64,000 nt of DNA from Paracoccus sp041927875. Lineage in GTDB: Bacteria; Pseudomonadota; Alphaproteobacteria; Rhodobacterales; Rhodobacteraceae. Of this stretch, positions 16,996 through 26,417 are shown piece by piece (the stretch's first letter is position 1; every line of letters begins with the position of its first letter). The DNA lies in the NCBI RefSeq assembly GCF_041927875.1, contig NZ_JBHFHN010000011.1; one strand, written 5' to 3'. Made by a program: the position numbers and the translations under genes. The notes below the pieces were generated by a model. The model was not told where the DNA came from. It worked only from the letters and a program-made list of their open reading frames with translations, and made no database searches.

Positions 16996-17152
16996 CCTCC
17001 TGCGCGGCAGCGGCGCCCGGAATGGTGTGTCGCGCGCCGCTGATGATCGGCTGATCGCGCGGCGGCCCGACCCGCCGCGCCGCCGCATCCCCATTCCGCC
17101 CCTTGATCGCAGGACGCGCGCGGCCTAAAGCCCCCGCAAAGGAGCCTCCGCC

Positions 17153-18712
17153 ATGTCCCAGCATCAACGCCTTCTGATCATCGATTTCGGCAGTCAGGTC
17201 ACGCAGCTGATCGCCCGCCGCCTGCGCGAGCTGCGGATCTATTGCGAGATTCAGCCCTATCAAAGCGTCACCGATGCCAGCCTGGCGGCCTTTGCCCCGC
17301 AGGCGGTGATCCTGTCGGGCGGCCCCGACAGCGTCACCCGCGAGGGCAGCCCGCGCGCGCCCGACAGCCTCTGGACCATGGGCCTGCCGATCTTCGGCAT
17401 CTGCTACGGCCAGCAGGTGATGATGGAGCAGTTGGGCGGCAAGGTCGAAGCGGGCCATCACGCCGAATATGGCCGCGCCTTCGTCAGCCCGGCAGAGGGC
17501 CATACCGGCGACAGCATCTTCGCGGGCCTGTTCACCGAAGGCCGCGAACAGGTCTGGATGAGCCACGGCGACCGCGTGACGCGCCTGGCCCCCGGCTTCA
17601 CCGTCATCGGCACCAGCCCGAACGCGCCTTACGCGATGGTGGCTGACGAGGCCCGCCGCTTCTACGCCGTGCAATTCCACCCCGAGGTCCACCACACGCC
17701 GAACGGCGCGACCATGCTGGAAAACTTCACCCGCATGGCTGGTTTCACCGGCGACTGGACGATGGCCAGCTACAAGGATGAGGCGATCCGCAAGATCCGC
17801 GAACAGGTTGGCGACCGCCGGGTGATCTGCGGCCTGTCGGGCGGGGTCGACAGTTCGGTGGCCGCCGTGCTGATCCATGAGGCGATCGGTGACCAGCTCA
17901 CCTGCGTTTTCGTCGACCACGGCCTGATGCGCCTGAACGAGGCCGATGAAGTCGTCACCATGTTCCGTGACGCCTATAACATCCCGCTGGTCCATGCCGA
18001 GGAATCCGACCTGTTCATCGGCGCGCTGGAAGGCGTCAGCGACCCCGAAGTCAAGCGCAAGACCATCGGCAAGCTGTTCATCGACGTGTTCCAGCGCGAG
18101 GCCAGCAAGATTGAGGGCGCCGAGTTCCTGGCCCAAGGCACGCTCTACCCCGACGTGATCGAAAGCGTGTCGTTCAGCGGCGGCCCCTCGGTCACGATCA
18201 AGTCCCACCACAATGTCGGCGGCCTGCCCGAGAAGATGGGCTTGAAACTGGTCGAACCCCTGCGCGAACTGTTCAAGGATGAGGTCCGTGCCTTGGGGCG
18301 CGAACTGGGCCTGCCTGACGCTTTCATCGGCCGCCACCCGTTCCCCGGCCCCGGCCTTGCCATCCGCTGCCCCGGCGAGATTACACGCGAAAAACTGGAC
18401 ATCCTGCGCCGCGCCGATGCCGTCTATATCGACCAGATCCGCAAACACGGGCTTTACGACGATATCTGGCAGGCGTTCGTGGCGATCCTGCCGGTGAAAA
18501 CCGTGGGCGTGATGGGCGACGGGCGCACCTATGATTACGCCTGCGCGCTGCGCGCCGTCACCAGCGTCGATGGCATGACCGCGGATTACTATCCCTTCAC
18601 CCACGACTTCCTGGGCGAAACCGCGACCCGAATCATCAATGAGGTCAAGGGCATCAACCGGGTGACCTATGACATCACCTCGAAACCGCCGGGCACGATC
18701 GAATGGGAGTGA
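17153..18712 (+). CDS. guaA: GMP synthase (glutamine-hydrolysing)
   Basis: 519 aa. Converts XMP to GMP with glutamine and ATP. N-terminal class I amidotransferase with nucleophile C84 (GICYGQQ) and H176/E178 (QFHPEV); ATP-pyrophosphatase P-loop SGGVDS at 229-234; C-terminal dimerisation domain with PFPGPGLAIR and KPPGTIEWE. A strong AAAGGAG ribosome site precedes the ATG. It ends in a strong convergent terminator. No purine riboswitch was recognised in the 157-bp leader. Confidence 0.98.
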   Translation: MSQHQRLLIIDFGSQVTQLIARRLRELRIYCEIQPYQSVTDASLAAFAPQAVILSGGPDSVTREGSPRAPDSLWTMGLPIFGICYGQQVMMEQLGGKVEAGHHAEYGRAFVSPAEGHTGDSIFAGLFTEGREQVWMSHGDRVTRLAPGFTVIGTSPNAPYAMVADEARRFYAVQFHPEVHHTPNGATMLENFTRMAGFTGDWTMASYKDEAIRKIREQVGDRRVICGLSGGVDSSVAAVLIHEAIGDQLTCVFVDHGLMRLNEADEVVTMFRDAYNIPLVHAEESDLFIGALEGVSDPEVKRKTIGKLFIDVFQREASKIEGAEFLAQGTLYPDVIESVSFSGGPSVTIKSHHNVGGLPEKMGLKLVEPLRELFKDEVRALGRELGLPDAFIGRHPFPGPGLAIRCPGEITREKLDILRRADAVYIDQIRKHGLYDDIWQAFVAILPVKTVGVMGDGRTYDYACALRAVTSVDGMTADYYPFTHDFLGETATRIINEVKGINRVTYDITSKPPGTIEWE

Positions 18713-18747
18713 CCGCGCCGCGCTGACATGGCCGCGCGACTGCCCCT

Positions 18748-18767
18748 TCTTTCTTGCCCAAATACGC
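18748..18767. repeat. Extragenic motif copy (TTTCTTGCCCAAATACG)
   Basis: CTTTCTTGCCCAAATACGC immediately before the terminator between guaA and the convergent OmpA-family gene; same motif family as at 7561-7579, 41932-41989 and 58600-58621. Confidence 0.5.
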
Positions 18768-18769
18768 AA

Positions 18770-18797
18770 AAGGGGCGCCCACCACCGGGCGCCCCTT
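18770..18797. terminator. Bidirectional terminator between guaA and the OmpA-family gene
   Basis: Perfect 11-bp stem AAGGGGCGCCC (18770-18780) / GGGCGCCCCTT (18787-18797) with loop ACCACC, placed between convergent genes. Confidence 0.9.
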
Positions 18798-18813
18798 GTC
18801 CATGTCAGCGCGA

Positions 18814-21102
18814 TCAGTTGCGCGCGGCGGTCTGCAACAGATCGGTGATGCGGCGCACGGCGGCGCGGCGGTTGGCGCGGATGTCGCCTTCCTCGCGCAC
18901 CTTCAGGAACTGCTCGCCATAGCCCTGCACCACCATGTTTTCCGGCGGGATCGCGAAATATTCGGTCAGCGCCAAAGCCACCGATTCCGCGCGGCGATCC
19001 GACAGGGCAAGGTTGTTGGCCGCGCGGCCCACGGTGTCGGTATGGCCCTCGATCAGGAACATCTCGCGCGGGTTGGCCTTGATGCGCTCCTGGATCGCGC
19101 CGCCCAGCAGCGCCAGGGCGCGGGCCTGGTCGGGCTTGATCGCCGCCGATCCGGTGTCAAAGGTCACCGCCTCGATCTCGACCGGGGCGACCAAGGCGCG
19201 CACCTCGGGGATGTTGCGGACCTGGTTCAGGGTGAAGGTCCGGTCGATCGCGGCCTCACGCGCCAAGGCGTCACGCACCGCGGCCTCGTCCCAGGTGCCG
19301 GCGGGCGGCACATAGGCGGGGGCGGGGGCGGGCAGCAGGCTGACCTTGACCGGCTGCACGGCGGTGTCGTCGATCAGCGCGATCTCGGTGCCATCGGGCA
19401 TCACCCGCACCCGCTTCAGCACGCGCAATTCGGCGTCGCGGATGGTGACAACGCGGCTGCCATCCTCGCGCTGCACGATGGTCCGGGTCGAGCCGTCATT
19501 GAAGGTCTCGGTGCGCACATCCGAACCGGGCTGGAACAGCAACACGTTGTCATCCTTGATGACTTCCTGGCTGCCATCGGGGCGGGTGACGATCACCCGG
19601 TCGCCGGTGTTCAACGAGACCTTGCGGTTGTTCGACAGGATCGCGCCCACGGCGAGGGCGCCCAGACCGGCGATGGCCAGCTTGTCGATGGCGTCCAGGC
19701 CGCCGCGTTCGGCAGCCGGTTGCGCCTGCGCTTCCGCCGCCTGACGCGCGGCCTCGGCCACCGACAGCTCGAAATCTTCGGACGAGGCGCGCGCCGCGCC
19801 TTCGGCAACTTTCACATCGCTGACCTCGACGCCCTCGACCGGTGCGGCATCGGTCACCGCAAGGGCCTCCAGCGCGGCGGCGATCGGGGCCTCATCGGCC
19901 TCGGCGGCGGCTTGCGCGGATTCGGTCAGCAGCGCCAGCGATTCCGGCTGGGTCGCCGGGTCGGCCAGCAACGCGGGATCTTTGCCTTCGGCCTCAAGCT
20001 GGGCGGCCAGATCGGTCACCGTCGCCTCGGCGCGGGCTTCGGGCGTGTCGGCGGTGGCCTGGTCGGGCGCATCCGTGCCGGGCTGTTCGGCGGCAAGCGC
20101 GGCGGCCAGATCTGCGGCCGTGGGCGCGCCTTCAGCGGGCTGATCGGCGGCGGGAACGGGCTCGACCGGCGCGGCAGCCGGGGCCGGGGCCTCGCCGGTC
20201 ACGGCGGGGGCAGGCTCGGCGGCGGGGGCCTCGGGCGCAGCTTCCGTCGGGGCCTCGGCCACGGCGGGATCGACCGGGGCAGGGCTTGCGGCCTCGACCT
20301 GAGCCACGGCCTCCTGGCGCGCGGCATCGGACTTCGCGGCCTGTTCGGCGGCCTTGGCCTCGACCGCGGCGGCGGCCTCGGTCGCACGGGCTTCGGCTTC
20401 AGCGGCGGCGGCTTCCACGGCGGCGGCCTCGGCCTTGGCGGCTTCGGCTGCGGCGCGGGCCTGCTCTTCGGCGGCGCGCGCGGCTTCGGCCTCGGCTTCG
20501 GCCTGGGCGGTCGCCTCGGCGCTTTCCGTGGCGGCGGTTGCCTCGGCGGCCATCGCGGCCTCCGAGGCGCGCGCGGCCTCGGCCTCGGCTGCGGCTTCGG
20601 CCTCGGCGGCAACTTCGGCCGCGGCGACGGCCTCAACCGATTTGTCCTCGGCCTCGACGGCGGCTTCCTTTGCCGCTTCGGTGGCCACGGCGGTTTCCTG
20701 CGCGGCCTCGGCGGCCTCATGCACCGGGGTGCGGCCGGTCAGCGCGACGGCCGCCTCTTGCCGGTCCTTGGGCAACAGCACGAAGGTGCCGTTTTCCGCG
20801 ACCGCGACGGCAATGCCCGCCGGCGTCACCAGCGGCACATCGGCGGCGCAGGGCGCAGGCGCTGCATCGGCGCAGGCCAGCATATCGGGCGTCAGCCCGG
20901 CGGCCAGTTCGGTGGTCAGTGCCGCCGACAGCTCGGGCTGGGCGCGGGCCTCGGTCGCGTTCATCGTCGCGGCGGTGTCGCCGTCGATCACCACCGGCGC
21001 CTCTTGCGCATGGGCGATCTGGCCGAAGGTCGGAACCATCAGCGATAGGCTGGCCAGCAGCGCGGTGGTGGTGCGGGGCGCAGGGATCAGGCGGCGGGGC
21101 AT
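18814..21102 (-). CDS. Large OmpA-family envelope protein with Ala/Glu-rich central region
   Basis: 762 aa from ATG 21102 (GAGGAG 7 bases upstream; an ATG at 21126 is less likely). Signal peptide with cleavage near AHA-QE. About residues 95-400 are low-complexity Ala/Glu/Pro (repeats of EAA, AEAE) probably forming coiled coil. A DUF-like stretch (NNRKVSLNTGDRVIVTRPDGSQEVI) follows, then a C-terminal OmpA domain: EAVTFDTGSAAIKPDQ and LIEGHTDTVGRAANNLALSDRRAE, which bind peptidoglycan. It is probably an outer-membrane or periplasmic anchor. The reverse strand carries a long spurious open frame caused by the Ala-rich codons. Confidence 0.9.
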   Translation of the reverse strand: MPRRLIPAPRTTTALLASLSLMVPTFGQIAHAQEAPVVIDGDTAATMNATEARAQPELSAALTTELAAGLTPDMLACADAAPAPCAADVPLVTPAGIAVAVAENGTFVLLPKDRQEAAVALTGRTPVHEAAEAAQETAVATEAAKEAAVEAEDKSVEAVAAAEVAAEAEAAAEAEAARASEAAMAAEATAATESAEATAQAEAEAEAARAAEEQARAAAEAAKAEAAAVEAAAAEAEARATEAAAAVEAKAAEQAAKSDAARQEAVAQVEAASPAPVDPAVAEAPTEAAPEAPAAEPAPAVTGEAPAPAAAPVEPVPAADQPAEGAPTAADLAAALAAEQPGTDAPDQATADTPEARAEATVTDLAAQLEAEGKDPALLADPATQPESLALLTESAQAAAEADEAPIAAALEALAVTDAAPVEGVEVSDVKVAEGAARASSEDFELSVAEAARQAAEAQAQPAAERGGLDAIDKLAIAGLGALAVGAILSNNRKVSLNTGDRVIVTRPDGSQEVIKDDNVLLFQPGSDVRTETFNDGSTRTIVQREDGSRVVTIRDAELRVLKRVRVMPDGTEIALIDDTAVQPVKVSLLPAPAPAYVPPAGTWDEAAVRDALAREAAIDRTFTLNQVRNIPEVRALVAPVEIEAVTFDTGSAAIKPDQARALALLGGAIQERIKANPREMFLIEGHTDTVGRAANNLALSDRRAESVALALTEYFAIPPENMVVQGYGEQFLKVREEGDIRANRRAAVRRITDLLQTAARN

Positions 21103-21255
21103 CGGCAACTCCTCGTCGAAAGGCAATGGGTTACGGGTTCAACGCTGCCCGGTGCGATTGCGTTCCCGCAAGCAACAGCGTCGTGATTGACGCAGCCGTG
21201 TTCGGCTTGCCCCGGCGGGGGGGCGCGGCTAAACCGGGGCAAAAGGGGGCGCGCG

Positions 21256-21423
21256 ATGATCATTCTGGCAGGACTTCTGATCGGTGCGATCGTGGGCGCA
21301 ACCCGTGCCCGCAGGCTGCGCGGCACCGGCGCCGATGTGGCGCAATATGCCATCGCCCATGCCATCGCTTTCGCGCTGATCGGCGTCGGCGTGACCGTGC
21401 TGATCGACCGTCTAGCGGGCTGA
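21256..21423 (+). CDS. Small two-helix membrane protein
   Basis: 55 aa, with AAAAGGGGG upstream. Two hydrophobic segments: residues 1-14 (MIILAGLLIGAIVG) and about 30-50 (IAHAIAFALIGVGVTVLI), joined by a short basic loop (RARRLRG). It ends 4 nt before the VWA gene, so the two are co-transcribed. No family recognised. Confidence 0.7.
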   Translation: MIILAGLLIGAIVGATRARRLRGTGADVAQYAIAHAIAFALIGVGVTVLIDRLAG

Positions 21424-21427
21424 CCCG

Positions 21428-22609
21428 ATGTTCACGCGCTTTCTGGACAGCCTGCGCCGCCATCAGGTGCCGGTCAGCCTGCGCGAATATCTGGTGTTCC
21501 TTGAGGGACTGTCAAAGGGTGTCGTAGCCTTTGACATCGACGGCTTTTACCATTTCGCCCGCGCCGCGATGGTCAAGGACGAACGCCACATTGACCGTTT
21601 TGACCGCGCCTTTGCCGAAAGTTTCGCAGGCGTCGAGGCGATACCCGATGTCGCCATCCTGAACGCCATCGACCTGCCCGAGGACTGGCTGCGCCGCCTG
21701 GCCGAACGCCAGATGTCCGAGGCTGACAAGGCCGAGGTGCAGGCGCTTGGCGGCTTTGACAAGCTGATCGAGACCCTGAAGCAGCGGCTTGCCGAACAGA
21801 AGGGCCGCCATCAGGGCGGGTCGAAATGGATCGGCACCGCCGGCACCAGCCCCTTTGGCGCCTATGGCTACAACCCCGAGGGGGTGCGGATCGGCCAGCA
21901 CGAATCCCGCCACCGCCGCGCCGTCAAGGTCTGGGATCAGCGCGCCTTTCGCGATTTCGACGACAGCGTGGAACTGGGCACCCGCAACATCAAGGTCGCG
22001 CTGAAGCGGCTGCGGGCCTGGGCGCGGCATGGCGCGGCCGAGGAGCTGGACCTGGACGGCACCATCCGCGCCACCGCTGATCACGGCTATCTGGATGTCG
22101 TCACCCGGCCCGAACGTCACAACGCCGTCAAGGTGGTGCTGTTCATGGATGTCGGCGGCTCGATGGACGACCATATCCGGGTGATGGATGAACTGTTCAG
22201 CGCCGCGCGGGCCGAGTTCAAGCACCTTGAACATTTCTATTTCCACAACTGCCTTTACGATTTCGTCTGGAAGGACAACCGCCGCAGACAGACCGAACGC
22301 ATTTCCACCTGGGATGTGATCCACCGCTACGGCGCTGATTACAAATGCATTTTCGTGGGCGATGCGGCGATGTCGCCTTATGAGGTGGCGATGCGCGGCG
22401 GGGCCAGCGAATACTGGAATGACGAACCTGGCGCGGTCTGGCTGGGCCGGGCCTGCGCGCAATGGCCCGATCACGTCTGGCTGAACCCGGTGGCCGAAAA
22501 CCACTGGCCCTTCACCCAGTCGACCGCGATGATCCAGCAGATCTTCCCCGAACGGATGATGCCGATGACGCTTGCGGGCTTGGGCCGCGCGATGAAGCTG
22601 CTGGGATGA
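21428..22609 (+). CDS. CoxE-like VWA-domain protein
   Basis: 393 aa. The N-terminal half (RFLDSLRRHQVPVSLREYLVFLEGL) and the C-terminal VWA domain match the CoxE/YehL-linked VWA group. The MIDAS site is DVGGSM from D241, where DxSxS is usual; the second position is Gly but the third Ser is kept. CoxE proteins partner MoxR/CoxD AAA+ ATPases in metal-centre maturation, but no MoxR gene lies in the window, so its ATPase must be encoded elsewhere. Co-transcribed with the 55-aa membrane protein. Confidence 0.88.
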   Translation: MFTRFLDSLRRHQVPVSLREYLVFLEGLSKGVVAFDIDGFYHFARAAMVKDERHIDRFDRAFAESFAGVEAIPDVAILNAIDLPEDWLRRLAERQMSEADKAEVQALGGFDKLIETLKQRLAEQKGRHQGGSKWIGTAGTSPFGAYGYNPEGVRIGQHESRHRRAVKVWDQRAFRDFDDSVELGTRNIKVALKRLRAWARHGAAEELDLDGTIRATADHGYLDVVTRPERHNAVKVVLFMDVGGSMDDHIRVMDELFSAARAEFKHLEHFYFHNCLYDFVWKDNRRRQTERISTWDVIHRYGADYKCIFVGDAAMSPYEVAMRGGASEYWNDEPGAVWLGRACAQWPDHVWLNPVAENHWPFTQSTAMIQQIFPERMMPMTLAGLGRAMKLLG

Positions 22610-22651
22610 TCCGCGATCTGGCGCGGCGCTGCCATCGCGCGGGCGCGCGCC

Positions 22652-22964
22652 ATGTTGGCGTTGGCGGCGCGCGGCTGGCTGGCGGTGTTCCTGTCCCGCT
22701 GGCCGTTCAGCCCGGTCGCGCCCCGGGATGACCTATGCCGCCGCCGCCGCGGGCTTTCGTCGCGGGCGCTTCACCTTGGCCAGCCTTGCCGGCGCGGCGA
22801 TCTGGGTCGGGGCCTATCTGGCGCTTGGCCATGTGTGTGGCACCAATCTTCAGGCGGCGGCCGATCTGGCCGGGTCGGCCCTGGGGCTGGTCGCGGCGCT
22901 TGCGGCGGTGATCGGGCCTGGCTGGTGGCTGCTGCAGGCGGCGCGGTCGAAAAACGGCGACTGA
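22652..22964 (+). pseudogene. Remnant of a DedA/VTT-domain membrane protein
   Basis: A conceptual peptide reads WLAVFLSRWPFSPVAP in one frame (from 22652) and continues in another frame from 22728 as AAGFRRGRFTLASLAGAAIW then VGAYLALGHVCGT and a final hydrophobic helix. This resembles the C-terminal third of DedA family proteins (xFLSRW...P...RFL...GALIWVxxYxxLG). The N-terminal two thirds are missing and a frameshift lies between about 22700 and 22728. A short ORF starting at 22728 (78 aa) could still be translated. It is judged a decayed gene; the family call is by eye. Confidence 0.5.
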
Positions 22965-23015
22965 TGCGGCGTCAGGGCGATTGACCCCGGCCCGCCGATC
23001 CCCCACATCAGGGTC

Positions 23016-23720
23016 ATGATGCTGAAACTTCTGCCCATTCTGCTGATGATCGGCTACGGCCTGGTGATCTGGCTGACCTCGGCCTGGCGGCTGCGCGCGG
23101 AACTTGATGCGCGCTCGACCCCGCTGGATCATCCCGGCCTGCGCCCGGTTCTGGCCGATCTGGCGCGCGCGCTTGGTGTTGAGCGGCTGCCTGTGCATGT
23201 CTATGAGGTCGCCCCCGTCAATGGCCTGGCCGCGCCCGATGGCCGGGTGTTCCTGACCCGCGGCTTTCTGGATCATTTCGACATGGGCCGCGTCACCGCG
23301 CCGGAACTGGCCAGCGTCATCGCGCATGAGCTGGGCCATGTCAGCCTGGGCCATGCGCGGCGGCGGATGATCGACTTCACCGGCCAGAACGCGATCCGCA
23401 TCCTGCTGGGCGGGCTGCTGGGGCGCATCCTGCCGGGCGTCGGCGTCTGGATCGCCAATCTGGCGGCCTCGGCCGTGGCCGCGCGGCTGTCGCGCGATGA
23501 TGAATATGCCGCCGACCGCTTCGCCAGTGCGCTGATGATCCGCGCCGGGCTGGGCACGCAACCGCAAAAGGCGCTGTTTGGCAAGCTGGCGGCGCTGACC
23601 GGGGGCGGGGTGGGGGCAGGGCCTGTCTGGCTGGCCAGCCATCCGCCCCATCCCCGCCGCATCGCCGCGATCGAGGCAAATGAGGCCCGCTGGGCTGCCA
23701 CCCCCGCCGCGCCACGCTAA
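23016..23720 (+). CDS. M48-family metallopeptidase
   Basis: 234 aa. One N-terminal membrane segment (about 3-20), then a zinc protease domain with HELGH at 104-108 and the downstream Glu ligand in DDEYAAD. The hydrophobic stretch RILLGGLLGRILPGVGVWIANLAASAVAA between them follows the HtpX/Oma1-type layout. Probably a membrane-associated quality-control protease. Start could be 23016 or 23019. Confidence 0.9.
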   Translation: MMLKLLPILLMIGYGLVIWLTSAWRLRAELDARSTPLDHPGLRPVLADLARALGVERLPVHVYEVAPVNGLAAPDGRVFLTRGFLDHFDMGRVTAPELASVIAHELGHVSLGHARRRMIDFTGQNAIRILLGGLLGRILPGVGVWIANLAASAVAARLSRDDEYAADRFASALMIRAGLGTQPQKALFGKLAALTGGGVGAGPVWLASHPPHPRRIAAIEANEARWAATPAAPR

Positions 23721-23790
23721 GCGCAGCCCCTTTCCCCCGGCCCGCCAATGGGTTAGCTTGACGCTTGTGCAGTGGTGAAAGGATCAGGCG

Positions 23791-24981
23791 ATGCGGCGGC
23801 GGGTGTTCTATATCCCCGGCTATGACCCGATCCCGCCGCGCCGCTACCGCGAACTTTACCGCAAGGAAGGCGCCGATCAGGCCGCGATCTCGGGCTATGA
23901 GCTGACGACCGCGCCCTGGAAGCCGCCCGCTGGCGGCTTTGGCTGGCGCGCCCGCACCCTGACCGAGGGACAGCCCGCCGAGGCCGAGATCGAGGTTCTG
24001 GTCTGGTCCGACATCGTTCAAGGCTCGATGGGGCGGTCGATCCTGGCGACCTATGGGCAATTGCTGCGCACTGCATGGGTCTATATCGGGTCGGGGGCGC
24101 TGTTTCGGCTGATGCGGCTGCGACGCGGGCCGGTGATTGCGGCGCTCTATCCGATTGTGGCACTGGTGGTGCAACTTCTTCTGGCACTTGGCCTGGGGGC
24201 GCTGCTGGTCTGGGGCGCGGGCCTTTTGGGGCTGCCGCTCTGGGCCGGGCTGCCCTTCGGTGCGGGTCTGACCTGGGCGGTGCTGCGATGGTTTCAGGCC
24301 CATGATGGCCGGTTCTTCGCCTATTACCTGATGCATGATTACGCCTATTCTGCCCGCTGGCTGGGGGCCACGCCGCCCGATCTGGCCGCCCGGCAGCGCG
24401 ACTTTGCCGACCGCATCCATGCCGCGCTGACCGATCCGACCTATGATGAGGTGCTGGTCGTCGGCCATTCATCCGGCGTGCATATCGGGGTCGAGGTGCT
24501 GGCCGATCTGACCACGCGTCTGGGCGTGCCGGACGCCGCGCGGCTGGGGTTTCTGTCGCTGGGGCAGGTCTTGCCGATGGTCAGCTTTCTGCCGCAGGCC
24601 CGCAGCCTGCGCCGCCACTTGGCCGATCTGTCGCGCCGCCGCGATCTGACATGGATCGACGTGACCGCGCCCGGCGATGGCGCGGCCTTTGCCTTGTGCG
24701 ATCCGGTCGCCGTCACCGGCGTCGCGCCGCCCGATCAGTGCTGGCCCCTGATCCTGTCGGCGGCCTATTCGCAAACCCTGTCACCCGCGCGGCAGGCGGC
24801 GATCAAATGGCGGTTCTTCCGCCGACATATCCAGTATCTGTGCGCCTTTGACCGGCCCGATTGGTATGACTATTTCCAGATCACCGCCGGGCCGCTGACC
24901 CTGGCCGAGCGGTTCGCGGATCGCGCGCCCTCGAAAAGCCGCAAGACGCGGGCGGTCAATCGCCATCGGTCGATGACATGA
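23791..24981 (+). CDS. Membrane protein with alpha/beta-hydrolase-like GHSSG motif
   Basis: 396 aa. The N-terminus (RRVFYIPGYDPIPPRRYRELY) resembles a hydrolase first strand. Two hydrophobic helices at about 115-165 interrupt the domain. GHSSG at about 229-233 is a nucleophile-elbow-like motif, and FLSLGQVLPMVSFLP follows. Family function is not known to me. It overlaps the P450 gene by 4 nt (ATGA), so the two are translationally coupled and likely act on the same, probably lipophilic, substrate. The hydrolase assignment is tentative. Confidence 0.75.
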   Translation: MRRRVFYIPGYDPIPPRRYRELYRKEGADQAAISGYELTTAPWKPPAGGFGWRARTLTEGQPAEAEIEVLVWSDIVQGSMGRSILATYGQLLRTAWVYIGSGALFRLMRLRRGPVIAALYPIVALVVQLLLALGLGALLVWGAGLLGLPLWAGLPFGAGLTWAVLRWFQAHDGRFFAYYLMHDYAYSARWLGATPPDLAARQRDFADRIHAALTDPTYDEVLVVGHSSGVHIGVEVLADLTTRLGVPDAARLGFLSLGQVLPMVSFLPQARSLRRHLADLSRRRDLTWIDVTAPGDGAAFALCDPVAVTGVAPPDQCWPLILSAAYSQTLSPARQAAIKWRFFRRHIQYLCAFDRPDWYDYFQITAGPLTLAERFADRAPSKSRKTRAVNRHRSMT

Positions 24982-26354
24982 GCCAGTGCCCACATCACCC
25001 GCCGAAACCTCCCGTGCGACAGGGCCGCGCCGGATTCTGGCGCTATCTGCGGCTGGTCCGGGCCGACCTTTTGTCGGCGCATCCGGCAAAGCTCTATCGC
25101 GCCTGGATGGCCGCCTTTCGCACGCCGTTCTTCCGGTCGTATCTGTGCAACGACCCCGCGCTGATCGATCTGGTGCTGAAGGAACGACCCGGCGATTTCC
25201 CCAAATCCGACCGCCTGCGCGAGGGGCTGGAGCCGCTTTTGGGGCAGTCGGTCTTTGTCACCAATGGCGATCAATGGGCCGCGCAGCGCCGCATCATCGA
25301 CCCGGCGTTCGAGGGCGGGCGGCTGCGCGATGTGTTCCCGGCGATCTGGGCGGCAAGCCTTGCGATGATCGACCGGCTGTCGGCGCGGAGCCGCACCGCG
25401 CTGGACATCGAACCCGAGGCCAGCCACGCCGCCGCCGATGTGATCTTTCGCACGCTGTTTTCGATCCCCATTCAGGACGGTCTCGCGGCGCAGGTGTTCG
25501 ACGCCTTCCGCCGCCATCAGCGCGCCGCACCGATCGTCAATCTGGCGGCACTGCTGCCGCTGCCCCGCTGGCTGCCGCGCCCGCATTCGCGCGCAACCCG
25601 CGCCACGGCGGCCGAGATCCGCGCCCTGATCACCCGGCTGACCGATGACCGGATGGCCGCGATCCGCGCAGGCACCGCGCCCGACGATCTGGCCACCAAG
25701 ATCATGACCACGCCCGACCCGCAGACCGGGCGCTGCTTTGAGGCCGCCGAAATGGTCGATCAGGTGGCGATCTTCTTTCTGGCAGGGCATGAGACATCGG
25801 CCAGTGCGCTTGCCTGGGCCTTGTGGCTGCTGGCCGACAACCCCGAGTGGCAGGATCGCGTCGCGGATGAGGCGCGGCGCGAGATCGACGCGGACACCCC
25901 CGACATTGGCCTGATCGGGCGGCTGCCCACGGCCCGCGCGGTGTTCCGCGAGGCGCTGCGGCTGTATCCGCCGGTGCCGATGATGGTGCGCCAGACCACC
26001 CGCCCCGAGCGTCTGCGCGACCGCGACGTGGCGCCGGGTGCGCAGATCGTGCTGTCGCCCTGGCATCTGCATCGCCACGAACGGATCTGGGATGATCCCG
26101 ATGCCTTCGATCCGGGCCGCTTTGCCACCGACAACGGCCGCGAGGGGCTGCGCCGCGCCTTCATCCCGTTCTCGGCCGGGCCGCGCGTCTGCCCCGGCGC
26201 GGGCTTTGCGATGATCGAGGGGCCGCTGATGCTGGCCCTGATCGCGCGCGCCTTTTGGATCGACACGGTGCCGGGCCGCCGCCCCGAGCCGGTCGCCTAT
26301 CTGACGGTGCGCGGGCGCGACGGGATCTGGCTGCGGCTGACCCCGCGCGCGTGA
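24978..26354 (+). CDS. Cytochrome P450
   Basis: 458 aa. I-helix AGHETS from A269, ExxR from E325 (EALR) and the heme-ligand loop FSAGPRVCPG with C405. The layout and the N-terminus (FWRYLRLVRADLLSAHP) resemble soluble bacterial P450s related to fatty-acid or terpenoid hydroxylases. The substrate is not deducible. No ferredoxin or reductase gene is adjacent. Coupled by a 4-nt overlap to the membrane protein upstream. Confidence 0.95.
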   Translation: MSQCPHHPPKPPVRQGRAGFWRYLRLVRADLLSAHPAKLYRAWMAAFRTPFFRSYLCNDPALIDLVLKERPGDFPKSDRLREGLEPLLGQSVFVTNGDQWAAQRRIIDPAFEGGRLRDVFPAIWAASLAMIDRLSARSRTALDIEPEASHAAADVIFRTLFSIPIQDGLAAQVFDAFRRHQRAAPIVNLAALLPLPRWLPRPHSRATRATAAEIRALITRLTDDRMAAIRAGTAPDDLATKIMTTPDPQTGRCFEAAEMVDQVAIFFLAGHETSASALAWALWLLADNPEWQDRVADEARREIDADTPDIGLIGRLPTARAVFREALRLYPPVPMMVRQTTRPERLRDRDVAPGAQIVLSPWHLHRHERIWDDPDAFDPGRFATDNGREGLRRAFIPFSAGPRVCPGAGFAMIEGPLMLALIARAFWIDTVPGRRPEPVAYLTVRGRDGIWLRLTPRA

Positions 26355-26361
26355 CGCAAAA

Positions 26362-26386
26362 ACGCCCCGATCATCGACCGGGGCGT
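26362..26386. terminator. Terminator between P450 and phaZ
   Basis: Stem ACGCCCCG (26362-26369) / CGGGGCGT (26379-26386). An A-run on the plus side gives a U-run for transcripts coming from phaZ on the minus strand; also suitable for the convergent P450. Confidence 0.8.
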
Positions 26387-26417
26387 CAGGTGAGGCGCTG
26401 CTTGTGGGGCAGGGCGA

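Noticed and set aside
18754..21048. A 764-codon open frame antisense to the OmpA-family gene
   Set aside because: It is Gly/Arg/His-rich nonsense produced by the Ala/Glu codons of the real gene on the other strand; no domain and no signal peptide.
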